From Brevundimonas sp. (lineage in GTDB: Bacteria; Pseudomonadota; Alphaproteobacteria; Caulobacterales; Caulobacteraceae), in assembly GCF_016463295.1 (NCBI RefSeq), contig NZ_JAEMRO010000011.1, positions 1 to 50,762 on the forward strand: DNA of 50,762 bases, read 5' to 3'. Made by a program: the position numbers and the translations under genes. Under the pieces are notes generated by a model, which saw nothing but the letters and a program-made list of their open reading frames with translations, was not told where the DNA came from and did not search any database. Positions within the stretch are counted from its first letter, which is position 1; each line of letters opens with the position of its first letter. Below are positions 15,711 through 24,364 of this stretch, piece after piece.

Positions 15711-17878
15711 TGGAGCCCGCCCGTTTCGAAGGCGTCACCGCCGACATCCTGGCTGCGAACGCCGTTCGTGCCGACAGGGCTTTGGCACAGGGTCTCAGGC
15801 CTCCGCCCAGGATCAGCGTTTCGGACTGGTCCGAGCGGCATCGCTGCTTTGCCGACGACGCCCCGCATCCCGGTCCGTTCAAGAACGACAAGGCCCCGTA
15901 TCTGATCGAGCCGATGGACAGGCTGTCGCCGCACGATCCCTGTGCGGAGGTGCCGATCATCAAATGTGGTCAGTCGGGCGGATCGGTGACCGGTGAAAAC
16001 TGGATCGGCTATGTCGCGGACATCGCGCCTGGTCCGATGATGTACGTCGGCCCGACGATCACGGCGGCGAAGGATTGGCTGGCTGAAAAGTTCTGGCCGA
16101 TGGTCGAGGCATCGCCTCGGCTGAACCCGAACCGCCGCGACGGCATCGTGCAGCCCAAGCGGTCACGCGACGGGAACGGCACGACGGCGCTGCGCGTCCG
16201 GTTCCGCAAGGGCGGCTGGATGCTGATCGCCGGGGCCAACTCGGCGGCGACGCTTCGGCAGCACTCGATCCGCTATGCGATCGAGGACGATCTGGATCAG
16301 TTTCCCGACGACCTGGATAACCAGGGCTCGCCGGAGACGATGGTCGATACCCGCCTGACCGTCTTCACCCGACAGGGGACGGCCAAGCGGCTGAAGATTT
16401 CGACACCGACGAACAAGGGATCGTCCAAGATCGGTCGGGCGTATGCCGCCAGCGATATGCGGCGTTACTACCTCAAGTGCCGGCACTGCGGCGACCGGTT
16501 CGACCCCATCTTCTCGGATCTGCGGTGGCCCGAGGGCCAGCCCGACCGCGCCGAGCTGATCGCGCCATGCTGTGGCTCGCCGATCGCTCACTGGGAAAAG
16601 GCGGAGATGTCCCTGCCGGACGGCTGGTTGCCGACGGCCGAGATCGACGGCGAAAAGCCGACGCGGGTTCTGAGCGAGGAAGCATTTCAGACAGCGCGGC
16701 AACGCGATGTCCGGGGACGCAATCCCGGCTATCACATCACCGGGATCATCTCGGCCTTCCTGACCTGGTCGGATCTCTGCACCAAGTTCATCGCCGCCCA
16801 GGGCGACGTCAACAAACTGCGCGGCTGGACAAATCTGCAGCTGGGCGAAGAGTTCGTCCTGAAGGGCGACGCGCCGCCGGCAGCCTCGCTGGCGATCCTG
16901 AAGGAACAGGACTGGGGAAAGGGCCAACTGCCGTGGGGCCCGCTGATCTTCACCCTCGGGTGCGACGTGCAGGGCGACGGCATCTATGTCGAAGCCCTGG
17001 GCTGGGCACATGGCCTCGAAAACTGGAGCCTCGATCACAGGTTTCTGCCAGGCAAGACAGACATTCCCGGCCAGGGGGCCTGGGCTTTGCTGGAAGGTTA
17101 CGCATCGCAAACCTTCACCCTGCCCGGCGGCAAGACGTTCGGTTTCGACATGATCTGCGTCGATGCCGGTTACAACACCGATGCGGCCAAGGCCTTCGCG
17201 AGGAAGTCGTCGAAGCGGCTACCGGTTTTCGGACGCTCGGGCTGGACGCTGCCGATCCTCGGTCGCGGTCAGGCCATCCATTTCCAACCGGGCAATGGCC
17301 CGCGCGGAAAGCGCCGCAAGGTCGCGGGCGAGGAAGCGCACCTGGTCGGGACCTATGGCGCGAAGCTCAGCTGGTTCGGATTTCTGAAGGCGTCGATCCA
17401 GCAGGCCGAGGCCGAGGCCAGAGGCGAACGACCTGACGCCATCAAGGGGCGCGTGCACTTCAGCCGGGATGCGACGGACGACTATTTCGACATGCTGACC
17501 AGCGAAAGTGTCGTGGTTCGCATGAAATCGGGCCAACCCACGCGGGTCTGGGAAGTCGAGACGGGACGGGAGAACCACTGGCTCGACTGCCGCATCTACA
17601 ACCGCGCTGCCGCCGAGGCGCTGGCGCTGGACCTCCAATCCGAAGCGGACTGGCGCAAGGTCGCCGAGTTCCGCAACGCCGCCGCCAACCCGGTCCAGGG
17701 CGATCTGATCGCGCTGGCCAATCGCCCTGTTCCGGACACCGGGTCTGCGCCTGCGGGCGGGACGGTGTCGGAAGGGTCCGCGCCTGCCACGCCCGTTGCG
17801 CAGTCAGGCGCGGACAACCCACCTGCCGCACCAGCTGACAGCTGGATCGGCGAAACCGAGGGATGGTTCGACCGATGA
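15707..17878 (+). CDS. Terminase large subunit (GpA family)
   Basis: A 723-aa packaging ATPase and nuclease. The ATP-binding segment is near residues 85-98 (IKCGQSGGSVTGEN), followed by MMYVGPTITAAKDW and the family stretch RFRKGGWMLIAGANSAATLR. A C-x2-C pair (KCRHCGD) near 260 and a second pair downstream are typical of GpA. The nuclease domain lies in the C-terminal half, with CVDAGYNTDAAKAF. The protein ends in a low-complexity tail. GpA/Nu1 terminases cut at cos, so the phage probably has cohesive ends. Confidence 0.92.
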   Translation: MMEPARFEGVTADILAANAVRADRALAQGLRPPPRISVSDWSERHRCFADDAPHPGPFKNDKAPYLIEPMDRLSPHDPCAEVPIIKCGQSGGSVTGENWIGYVADIAPGPMMYVGPTITAAKDWLAEKFWPMVEASPRLNPNRRDGIVQPKRSRDGNGTTALRVRFRKGGWMLIAGANSAATLRQHSIRYAIEDDLDQFPDDLDNQGSPETMVDTRLTVFTRQGTAKRLKISTPTNKGSSKIGRAYAASDMRRYYLKCRHCGDRFDPIFSDLRWPEGQPDRAELIAPCCGSPIAHWEKAEMSLPDGWLPTAEIDGEKPTRVLSEEAFQTARQRDVRGRNPGYHITGIISAFLTWSDLCTKFIAAQGDVNKLRGWTNLQLGEEFVLKGDAPPAASLAILKEQDWGKGQLPWGPLIFTLGCDVQGDGIYVEALGWAHGLENWSLDHRFLPGKTDIPGQGAWALLEGYASQTFTLPGGKTFGFDMICVDAGYNTDAAKAFARKSSKRLPVFGRSGWTLPILGRGQAIHFQPGNGPRGKRRKVAGEEAHLVGTYGAKLSWFGFLKASIQQAEAEARGERPDAIKGRVHFSRDATDDYFDMLTSESVVVRMKSGQPTRVWEVETGRENHWLDCRIYNRAAAEALALDLQSEADWRKVAEFRNAAANPVQGDLIALANRPVPDTGSAPAGGTVSEGSAPATPVAQSGADNPPAAPADSWIGETEGWFDR
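15756..15768. repeat. Dispersed palindrome, site 3 (exact)
   Basis: CGAACGCCGTTCG with G and T flanks, inside the 5' end of the large terminase gene, where it reads Ala-Asn-Ala-Val-Arg. Confidence 0.8.
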
Positions 17879-18096
17879 GCAGTCCCGACTATTCGACGAA
17901 GATCGCCGCGCTCGAAGCCGCCCTGGCGTCGGGCGAACTGACCGTCGAATCCGACGGCGACCGGGTCACCTATCGATCGGTGAAGGATCTTACGGACGCC
18001 TTGTCCTACTTCCGGTCACGGCAGGATGCCCTCGCCAGTCCCCTGGGTGCGCAAGCGCCGTTCGGCTTCTCAGCCGCCAGCTTCTGTCGGGAGTGA
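17875..18096 (+). CDS. Head-tail joining protein, gpW family
   Basis: A 73-aa protein with the gpW pattern: an N-terminal helix (TKIAALEAALASGEL), a beta hairpin (VESDGDRVTYRSV) and a second helix (KDLTDALSYFRSRQDAL). gpW closes the filled head under the portal. It starts in an ATGA overlap with the terminase gene and sits just before the portal gene, as in lambda. Confidence 0.8.
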   Translation: MSSPDYSTKIAALEAALASGELTVESDGDRVTYRSVKDLTDALSYFRSRQDALASPLGAQAPFGFSAASFCRE

Positions 18097-18099
18097 GAC

Positions 18100-19635
18100 A
18101 TGGTCGATCGCCCGACAGACCTGACCACGCGTTTCATCGACGGACTGATCGAGCGCCTGTCACCCCAGGCGGCTCGCCGACGCATGGCCGAACGCCTCGC
18201 GCTGAATGAAATGCGCCAGTACGACGCGGCGGGGCATGGTCGCCGGACGTCGGGATGGCGTCGCTCCGGCGGCAGTGCCGAGCGGGAAGTGCGTTCAGGC
18301 CTGATCGGGCTGCGGAACGGCGCCCGCGAGCTGGTCCGGAACAACAAATATGCCGCCGCTGCCCTGCGTCAGATGACGGCCAACGTCGTTGGCGACGGCA
18401 TCACGGCCCGCATGACGCACGCGGACGAGAAGATCGCCAAGCGCGCCCAGGAGGAATGGGACCGCTGGGCCGAAAGTCGGGTCGATGGTCGCGAAGATCA
18501 TTATGGTCAGCAGAAGCTGCTGTTCCGATCGGTGGCGGAGGGCGGGGAAGGTCTGGCCATCTGGTCGCCCCGCAATGGAGAGCCGGACAGCCGCTGCGAC
18601 ATCGTCGAGGGCGATCTGCTGGACCATACGAAAGAGTTCGAGGGGACTGACAAACGGATCGTCCAGGGCGTCGAGTTCGACCGTCAGGGCGATCGGGCGG
18701 GTTACTGGCTGTTCGACAGCCATCCCGGCGACTTCCGTGGCTTTCGCGGGACCAGCCGTCGCTATTCTGCCGAACACGTCGATCACGTCTTCGAGGCGCT
18801 TCGGCCCGGTCAGCCGCGCGGCGTGTCCTGGTTCGCGCCGGTCGCCATGACGCTGCGGGATCTGGCGGATTATGAGGAAGCCATCCTCATGAAACGCAAG
18901 GTCGAGGCCTGCCTCGCCCTGATCCTGACGCCACCCGACACCGCCACCACACCGACGCCTTTCGCGGAAGCGGGCGTCGGCGGCGAGGGCGGAGAAGGCC
19001 AGACGGCAGGCGGGCCGACGAACCGTCAGCGCGGTGGCGACATGCTCCGCCCGGCGATGATCATGCGGGCCCGCCCCGGCGAAACCGCGACACAGGTCAA
19101 TCCATCCTCCGGCGGCGACGGCGTCGAGTTCGCCCGCCAGCAGCTCATGGGCATATCTGCGAACCTCGCCCCGTACTTTCTGATCAGCGGCGATCCCAGC
19201 CGCACCAACTATTCCAGCCAGCGCGCCCTGATGCTGGCCTTCTGGTCCAACCTCGACGACTGGCAGCAAAACATGATGCTGCCGCAGTTCTGCATGCGAG
19301 CGACCGAGCGACGTAACCGCTGGCTGGCCGTGAAGACGGGAGACCGTCGATTCCTCGAGGTCAAGCCGCAGTTCGCCATGCCGCAGCGCCGCCTGCTCGA
19401 TCCGGGTCGCGACATGGAAGGGCTGGAGCGTGAGTTGCGTCTCGGTGCGACCAGCTATCCTGCGATGCTGTCGAGTCGGGGCATCAACCCGGACAGCCAC
19501 CTGGCCGAAATCGCTGCCTTCTACGAGAAGGCCGACAAGCTGGGCCTCGTTCTCGACGGCGATCCGCGCCGCACCGCCCGCTCCGGCAGCCTCCAACCTG
19601 CCACCGGCTACGTCCGTCCTCGCGACGACGACTGA
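18100..19635 (+). CDS. Portal protein, lambda gpB family
   Basis: A 511-aa portal that forms the dodecameric DNA gate of the head. Family marks include GARELVRNNKYAAAALRQMT near 70-90, FEALRPGQPRGVSWFAPVAM near 225-245 and the C-terminal GDPSRTNYSSQRALMLAFW. It lies between gpW and the protease-capsid gene. Confidence 0.92.
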   Translation: MVDRPTDLTTRFIDGLIERLSPQAARRRMAERLALNEMRQYDAAGHGRRTSGWRRSGGSAEREVRSGLIGLRNGARELVRNNKYAAAALRQMTANVVGDGITARMTHADEKIAKRAQEEWDRWAESRVDGREDHYGQQKLLFRSVAEGGEGLAIWSPRNGEPDSRCDIVEGDLLDHTKEFEGTDKRIVQGVEFDRQGDRAGYWLFDSHPGDFRGFRGTSRRYSAEHVDHVFEALRPGQPRGVSWFAPVAMTLRDLADYEEAILMKRKVEACLALILTPPDTATTPTPFAEAGVGGEGGEGQTAGGPTNRQRGGDMLRPAMIMRARPGETATQVNPSSGGDGVEFARQQLMGISANLAPYFLISGDPSRTNYSSQRALMLAFWSNLDDWQQNMMLPQFCMRATERRNRWLAVKTGDRRFLEVKPQFAMPQRRLLDPGRDMEGLERELRLGATSYPAMLSSRGINPDSHLAEIAAFYEKADKLGLVLDGDPRRTARSGSLQPATGYVRPRDDD

Positions 19636-19646
19636 GGGACCTCGAC

Positions 19647-21722
19647 ATGACGAACACGATTCAAACCCGGCGCGCGCCGGACCATCAAACGCGCCGGGAT
19701 GCCCGCATGCCCGTCGCGCGCCTGGCGGTGACGCCGCGCAGCTACGACGCCGAGGCGCACACCGTCGAGCTGGTCGCCGCGACGGGCTACCCGGTCCGTC
19801 GCTATGACTGGGAGGCAGGGACTTACTATTTCGAGCGGCTCGAAATCTCGACCGAAGCCATTAATGGCGAGCGAGTCGAGAAGGGCGTTGCCCCTCTGCT
19901 GGACGCGCATTCGTCGTGGGCCATCGCCGACCAGCTGGGCCGAATCGAAGAGCAATGGGTCGAAGGCGGCGAACTGATCACCAAGGTGAAGTTCGGCACT
20001 TCGACGCGTGCGGTCGAGGCCGAAGGCGAAGTTGCTGCCGGCACCTGGCGCGGCGTGAGCATCGGCTATCGCCGCGACGAAATCCGCAAGGAACTGGCCA
20101 CGGCCACGACCCTTCCGACCTACACCGTCACCCGCTGGACGCTTCTCGAAGTGTCGATGGTTCCCATTCCTGCCGACCCGGACGCAGGGGTCCGGTCGGA
20201 GGAGAGTTTCCACCCCTGTTCCATCATCGAAACCCGAGAGGTGACCGACGCCGTCGGCACCGTCACCCCCCAAGAGGACGAAAACATGAACCGCTCCCGC
20301 CTGATGGGTGGCATTGCCGCCGCCGCCTTCGAAGCCCCCGCCGATCGCGGTGCCGCGCCTGCTGCGCCTGTCATCGAAAACCGGTCGGAGCCTTCCGCAC
20401 CGGCAGCACCTGCCGTGGCAGCCGAGCAAGAGCGAGCGGCCCCCGCCGCGAACGGCGTTCGCCTCTCGGCAGTGGAGGCCATCGACTTTGTCGAGCAGGC
20501 CCGCTCGTTCGGCATCCCCGCGACCGATGCCCGTGGCTGGGTCGAGACGCTGACGCCCGACGCGGCCCGCTCGCAACTGCTGGCCCGTGCCGCCGAAAAC
20601 CAGAGCCGCGACGCGCCGCGCCAGGCGGGTCAGTCGACGGCGCGGATCGTCACGGACGAACGGGACACGCACCGCTCGGCCATGGCCAATGCGCTGGAGC
20701 ATCGCCACAATCCCTCGGTCGAGCTGACCGACGCGGGTCGCCAGTATCGCGGCATGACCCTGATGGAGATGGCCCGCGCCAACCTGGAGCGGAACGGCGA
20801 GCGGGTCGGTGGCCTCGGCAAGCGCGAGGTCGCCGATCTGGCCCTGCGCCAGCACTCGACGTCCGACTTTCCGAACGTGCTGTCCAATGTGACTCGCGCA
20901 ACCCTGCGCCGGGGCTATGAGGAGGACGCCCAGACCTTCAAGCGCTGGATGCGCCGCGCCAGCGTGCCGGACTTCCGTCAGGTCTCGCGCCTGCAGATGG
21001 GGGCCGCGCCGTCGTTCCTGCTGGTTCCCGAAGGTGGCGAGTTCAAGATGGGCTCGATCGGCGACGGCAAGGAGGTCTATTCGCTGGCGACCTATGGCCG
21101 CCGCTTCTCGATCACGCGCCAGACGATCATCAACGACGACGTCGATGCCTTCACTCGCGTGCCCCAGATGATGGGCGCTGCCGCCGCCCGCTTCGAATCC
21201 GACGCAGCCTATGCACCCCTGCTGGCCAACCCGAACATGTCGGACGGCAATGCCCTGTTCAGCGCCGCGCACGGCAATCTGGCCGGGTCCGGCGGCGTCC
21301 CCTCGGAGGCGACGGTCAACGCCGCCGAGATCGCCATGGGCAAGCAGACGGGCCTGTCGGGCGAGATCCTCAACATCACGCCGAAGTACGTCATCGTCGC
21401 CCGCAAGGATGGCCTGGCAGTTCGCAAGTTGCTGACGGCGGTCCAGGCGACGCAGACTTCCGGCGTCAACGTCTATGCCGGAGAGTTCGAGCCGATCGTC
21501 GAGTCGCGGCTGAACCGCGCGGCCGGTGCCACGCCCTGGTTCATGGCGGCTGATCCCAACCAGGTCGATACGATCGAATATGCCTATCTGGAAGGCGACG
21601 ACGGCGTGTTCCTGGATGAGCGCGTCGGTTTCGAGGTGGACGGCATCGAGTACAAGGCCCGTCTGGACTTCGCGACCAAGGCGATCGACTGGCGCGGCCT
21701 CTACATGGACCCCGGCGTCTAA
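19647..21722 (+). CDS. Prohead protease fused to major capsid protein
   Basis: A 691-aa fusion. Residues about 20-200 form a prohead protease with candidate catalytic His in LLDAHSSWA (about 91) and Ser in RGVSIGYR (about 137). After a Glu/Ala/Pro-rich linker, residues about 390-691 form an HK97-type major capsid protein (FLLVPEGGEFKMGSIGDGKE, RQTIINDDVDAFTRVP, ARLDFATKAIDWRGLYMDPG). An internal ATG at 20286 (residue 214) has AGAGGA upstream and could give a separate capsid chain of 478 aa with a scaffold-like N-terminus. Fused protease-capsid genes occur in several phages. Confidence 0.88.
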   Translation: MTNTIQTRRAPDHQTRRDARMPVARLAVTPRSYDAEAHTVELVAATGYPVRRYDWEAGTYYFERLEISTEAINGERVEKGVAPLLDAHSSWAIADQLGRIEEQWVEGGELITKVKFGTSTRAVEAEGEVAAGTWRGVSIGYRRDEIRKELATATTLPTYTVTRWTLLEVSMVPIPADPDAGVRSEESFHPCSIIETREVTDAVGTVTPQEDENMNRSRLMGGIAAAAFEAPADRGAAPAAPVIENRSEPSAPAAPAVAAEQERAAPAANGVRLSAVEAIDFVEQARSFGIPATDARGWVETLTPDAARSQLLARAAENQSRDAPRQAGQSTARIVTDERDTHRSAMANALEHRHNPSVELTDAGRQYRGMTLMEMARANLERNGERVGGLGKREVADLALRQHSTSDFPNVLSNVTRATLRRGYEEDAQTFKRWMRRASVPDFRQVSRLQMGAAPSFLLVPEGGEFKMGSIGDGKEVYSLATYGRRFSITRQTIINDDVDAFTRVPQMMGAAAARFESDAAYAPLLANPNMSDGNALFSAAHGNLAGSGGVPSEATVNAAEIAMGKQTGLSGEILNITPKYVIVARKDGLAVRKLLTAVQATQTSGVNVYAGEFEPIVESRLNRAAGATPWFMAADPNQVDTIEYAYLEGDDGVFLDERVGFEVDGIEYKARLDFATKAIDWRGLYMDPGV
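20449..20461. repeat. Dispersed palindrome, site 4 (exact)
   Basis: CGAACGGCGTTCG, extending to the 15-bp palindrome GCGAACGGCGTTCGC, in the linker region of the protease-capsid gene (Ala-Asn-Gly-Val-Arg). Confidence 0.8.
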
Positions 21723-21745
21723 GTCTCTTCCAGCACCGGCAACCT

Positions 21746-21783
21746 CCGAAGGGCGCTCTCGATCAGAGCGCCCTTCGGCTTTC
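21746..21783 (+). terminator. Hairpin after the capsid gene
   Basis: A perfect 14-bp stem CCGAAGGGCGCTCT / AGAGCGCCCTTCGG with loop CGATC, followed by CTTTCC. The T-run is short, so it may act as a partial terminator or as a stabilising 3' end for the abundant capsid message. Confidence 0.6.
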
Positions 21784-21849
21784 CGCCGCAGGCTGGCCGA
21801 CGCATCGCCCGATCGATGCGCCGCCCTGCCTTCGCCGGGCATGTCCGCA

Positions 21850-21882
21850 CGGCTCAAACCAGCAGAGGAACCTGCACCATGA
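21850..21882 (+). repeat. Duplicated leader, copy 1
   Basis: Thirty-three bases ending in the start codon of the DUF2190-like gene, including the ribosome binding site AGAGGA. They recur at 22371..22403 with one mismatch. Confidence 0.75.
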
Positions 21883-22220
21883 AGACCAAGATTTCGTCTG
21901 GCGATGTCATCGACATCACCGCTCCCGCCGGTGGCACCACGTCCGGTGTCGGCGTCAAGATCGGCTCCCTGTTCGTGATCCCGGTCACGTCCAATGTGGC
22001 CGGCGATACTGTCGCCGGGCATCGCACCGGCGTCTTTGACCACACCGCTGAAGGTGCCGGTTCCGGTCAGGCTTGGGCTGTCGGCGACGACATCTACTGG
22101 GACGACACGGCCAAGCGCCTGACCAAGACCACGACCAGCAACACCAAGGTCGGCGTCGCCGTCGCGGCAAAGACCACGACCGCCACGCTCGGTCGGATCG
22201 TTCTGGTCCCCGGTCTCTGA
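21879..22220 (+). CDS. DUF2190-like capsid decoration protein
   Basis: A 113-aa beta-rich protein with the DUF2190 pattern (DVIDITAPAGGTTSGVGVKI, GSLFVIPV, GHRTGVF, GDDIYWDDTAKRLTKT, GVAVAAKT). Such proteins sit beside capsid genes and act as head decoration or cement. The start at 21879 is set by the duplicated leader; a longer upstream frame is rejected. Confidence 0.75.
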   Translation: MKTKISSGDVIDITAPAGGTTSGVGVKIGSLFVIPVTSNVAGDTVAGHRTGVFDHTAEGAGSGQAWAVGDDIYWDDTAKRLTKTTTSNTKVGVAVAAKTTTATLGRIVLVPGL

Positions 22221-22244
22221 TCGGGCATTTGCACACGCATCCTG

Positions 22245-22268
22245 GGCGGGAGCGGCGACGCTCCCGCC
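22245..22268 (+). other. Hairpin between head genes
   Basis: A perfect 10-bp stem GGCGGGAGCG / CGCTCCCGCC with a GCGA tetraloop and no T-run. A second imperfect stem (CATCA-AGCG / CGCT-TGATG) spans 22282..22321. Probably RNA processing or stability elements rather than terminators. Confidence 0.5.
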
Positions 22269-22370
22269 TGTCGGGCGATCACATCAAAGCGCCGGTCCGA
22301 TGCGGGCGGACGCTCTGATGTCTTCGCCGGAGACACCCCCGGCGGCCGGTCGCGTTCGCGTGAACCTGAG

Positions 22371-22403
22371 CGGCTCAAACCAGCAGAGGAACCTGCATCA
22401 TGA
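22371..22403 (+). repeat. Duplicated leader, copy 2
   Basis: Copy of 21850..21882 with one mismatch, ending in the start codon of the 22400 gene. The coding sequences that follow are unrelated, so only the translation leader was duplicated or conserved. Confidence 0.75.
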
Positions 22404-22855
22404 CCAAGACGACCCTTCTGATGTGCGCTGCCGCCCATGCGTTGGCATTCGCTTCTCCGGATACCGGCTCCGGCACAGGCGCAGCTCCCGGCGGTGCCGA
22501 TCCCATCGACAAGGCCGATCCGGCACCCGCTCCGCAGGATGCGACCACGACCGCGCCGGCAGAACCCCACGCCGATCCCAAGGCCGCGCCCGTCGGCAAT
22601 GCCAAGGGCGCTGATGTCAGCCCGCCGAACACGTCGGCGACCGCGAACAAGGTCGGCAAGCGCGTCTATATGGTCTGGGTGCAGCCCGGCCATGAAACCC
22701 TGGGCGTCGGCCAGCTGATCGCGGTGCCCAAGGATTCGGGCGAAAGCCTGCGGACGGCGGGACGGGCACGTTTCGCCTCCGACGCCGAGGTGAAGGCCGC
22801 GAAGGCGGGCGAGGCCGATACTCCGGGCCTGATCCTGACCCTGGACGGGGTTTGA
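22400..22855 (+). CDS. Hypothetical head-region protein
   Basis: A 151-aa protein with a mildly hydrophobic start (LLMCAAAHALAFAS), a long Ala/Pro/Asp-rich low-complexity segment (about 20-85) and a compact C-terminal domain (GKRVYMVWVQPGHETLGVGQ, then SDAEVKAAKAG). The C-terminal domain resembles short FluMu/gp35-like or Mu gpN-type head proteins, but I cannot assign it. It shares its translation leader with the decoration gene, so it may be made in similar amounts. Confidence 0.6.
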   Translation: MTKTTLLMCAAAHALAFASPDTGSGTGAAPGGADPIDKADPAPAPQDATTTAPAEPHADPKAAPVGNAKGADVSPPNTSATANKVGKRVYMVWVQPGHETLGVGQLIAVPKDSGESLRTAGRARFASDAEVKAAKAGEADTPGLILTLDGV

Positions 22856-22858
22856 GCC

Positions 22859-23176
22859 ATGGGTTTCGCCGGGGTGCGCGATCGGCAGCAGGCGGCTGTG
22901 TTCGCGCGCCTCGGCGAGCCTGCCGAGTGGAGCGGCTATGCCGAGCCGGTTCCGGTCCGCTTCGCCGAAGAGGATGAGGTCGCCGGTTTCGGGGACGGGT
23001 CGCGCCTGATCATGGGGGCGTTGATGCTCAAGGTTCGGAGGTCGAATATTGCGACGCCCGCGATCAATGACACGGTGCATCTGATCGACACAGGACGACG
23101 TTTCCGCATCACGTCCGATGCCCAGCTGAACCGGAACGGGGCGTGGCTGTGCCCAGTCGAAGAGATCTCGGGCTGA
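22859..23176 (+). CDS. Head-tail joining protein (FII-like)
   Basis: A 105-aa protein in the position of lambda FII, between head genes and tail completion genes. Its pattern (AAVFARLGEPAEWSGYAEPV, IATPAINDTVHLIDTGRRFR) matches small neck proteins that begin with a flexible arm and end in a beta barrel. It follows the previous stop by 3 bp. Confidence 0.65.
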   Translation: MGFAGVRDRQQAAVFARLGEPAEWSGYAEPVPVRFAEEDEVAGFGDGSRLIMGALMLKVRRSNIATPAINDTVHLIDTGRRFRITSDAQLNRNGAWLCPVEEISG

Positions 23177-23177
23177 G

Positions 23178-23846
23178 ATGCGCCATTCGGTGTCGGGATC
23201 GTCGGACCTGGACGGCCTGGTCAAGGGGACCGAGGACGACATAGCGCGGTTCGTGACGGGTGCGATCGCCGAAGGTGCCGAGGCGCTGAAGGCGGATTGG
23301 CGGGATCAGATCGAGGCTGCGAAACTAGGGCCGCGGCTGGCCCGGACCATCCGGTCCCGCGTCTACCCGTCAGGGCAGACCAGCGTCGATGCGGCGGGTC
23401 TCGTCTGGACGAAGGCTCCGCGCATTCTGGACTCCTACGCTCGCGGTGCCACGATCGTTGCCCGCAACGGGGGCCGCTTTCTCGCCATTCCGACGCAGGA
23501 CGTGCCGCGCAAACGTCAAGGCAATGCGCTGACGCCAGCAGAGGTCGAGGCGCGGTTTGGGCGGCCCTTGCAGTTCATCAGCCCATCGGATCGCGGCTTT
23601 TCCACTCCGAGCATTCGGCGCAACGGCGTGGCGTTTCTAGTTTTGAAGGGGCTGCGCATCCGCAAGGCGACAGGGCGGTGGCGGAACGCCTCGGCCAGCG
23701 AGATCAAGCGCCGCAAGGAAATGAGCGCGGTCGTGATGTTCATCCTGGTGCCGAGGGTCAGGGTATCCAAACGCCTGGACCTGAACGCCTTAGCGCTGGC
23801 CGCTGAGGCCCGTCACCCGGGGCTGCTCAGCAAGAACTGGAGATAG
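23178..23846 (+). CDS. DUF6441-like tail completion protein
   Basis: A 222-aa protein matching the DUF6441 pattern: an N-terminal helix (ALKADWRDQIEAAKLGPRLA), RTIRSRVYPSG, then SYARGATIVARNGGRFLAIP and VMFILVPRVRVSKRLD near the end. Proteins of this type sit in the place of HK97 gp10 or lambda gpZ and connect tail to head. Confidence 0.75.
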   Translation: MRHSVSGSSDLDGLVKGTEDDIARFVTGAIAEGAEALKADWRDQIEAAKLGPRLARTIRSRVYPSGQTSVDAAGLVWTKAPRILDSYARGATIVARNGGRFLAIPTQDVPRKRQGNALTPAEVEARFGRPLQFISPSDRGFSTPSIRRNGVAFLVLKGLRIRKATGRWRNASASEIKRRKEMSAVVMFILVPRVRVSKRLDLNALALAAEARHPGLLSKNWR

Positions 23847-23847
23847 G

Positions 23848-24279
23848 ATGGCCAGTCTTCGCGAGCGCGTCATCCTGGCCGTGGTGGCTATGGTCGAGGC
23901 TGCGCTTCCCTATGCGACCGTGAGGCGGAACATCGACACACCGGATCGTCCGGAGGCCGGGGGACTGGTGATCGTCCGGGACGGCGATCCGGGCGAGCCG
24001 GAACTGTCCTTTTCGCCGCTGCTCTACACCTACAATCACGCCGTCCGTCTTGAAGTGGTCGCGCCTGCCGCGACCGAGGCGCGCTCGGAGGTCCTGGACA
24101 CCATGCTGTCCGCCATCGGCCTTCGCATCGAACTGGACAGGACGCTGGGCGGTCTTTGCGACTGGCTGGAGCCGACCGCGCCGGACACCGACGACATCAA
24201 TCCGACGCACACCCAGCCGGTGCGCTGGGCCGCGCTGGACGTCGTCGCCGTCTACGTCACCTCGAACCCGCTGATCTGA
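23848..24279 (+). CDS. Tail terminator (gpU-like)
   Basis: A 143-aa protein with the alpha-beta pattern of minor tail protein U: an N-terminal helix (LRERVILAVVAMVEAALPYA), a strand with EPELSFSPLLYTYNHAVRLE and the C-terminal strand WAALDVVAVYVT. It caps tail tube growth and lies just before the tube gene. Confidence 0.7.
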   Translation: MASLRERVILAVVAMVEAALPYATVRRNIDTPDRPEAGGLVIVRDGDPGEPELSFSPLLYTYNHAVRLEVVAPAATEARSEVLDTMLSAIGLRIELDRTLGGLCDWLEPTAPDTDDINPTHTQPVRWAALDVVAVYVTSNPLI

Positions 24280-24364
24280 TCAGCATCCACCTGCCTCTGT
24301 CCTGGTCGTTGGCCCCTCGGGACCCTTCGAACCTGTACGGCCTGCCCTTCAACGGAGAACGATC

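Noticed and set aside
18295..19596. A 433-codon open frame opposite the portal gene
   Set aside because: Same reason: the portal on the plus strand is clearly the coding strand.
19608..22043. An 811-codon open frame on the minus strand
   Set aside because: It mirrors the protease-capsid gene in high-GC DNA; its composition is repetitive Arg/Gly/Asp without domain patterns, and the plus strand holds a recognised capsid protein.
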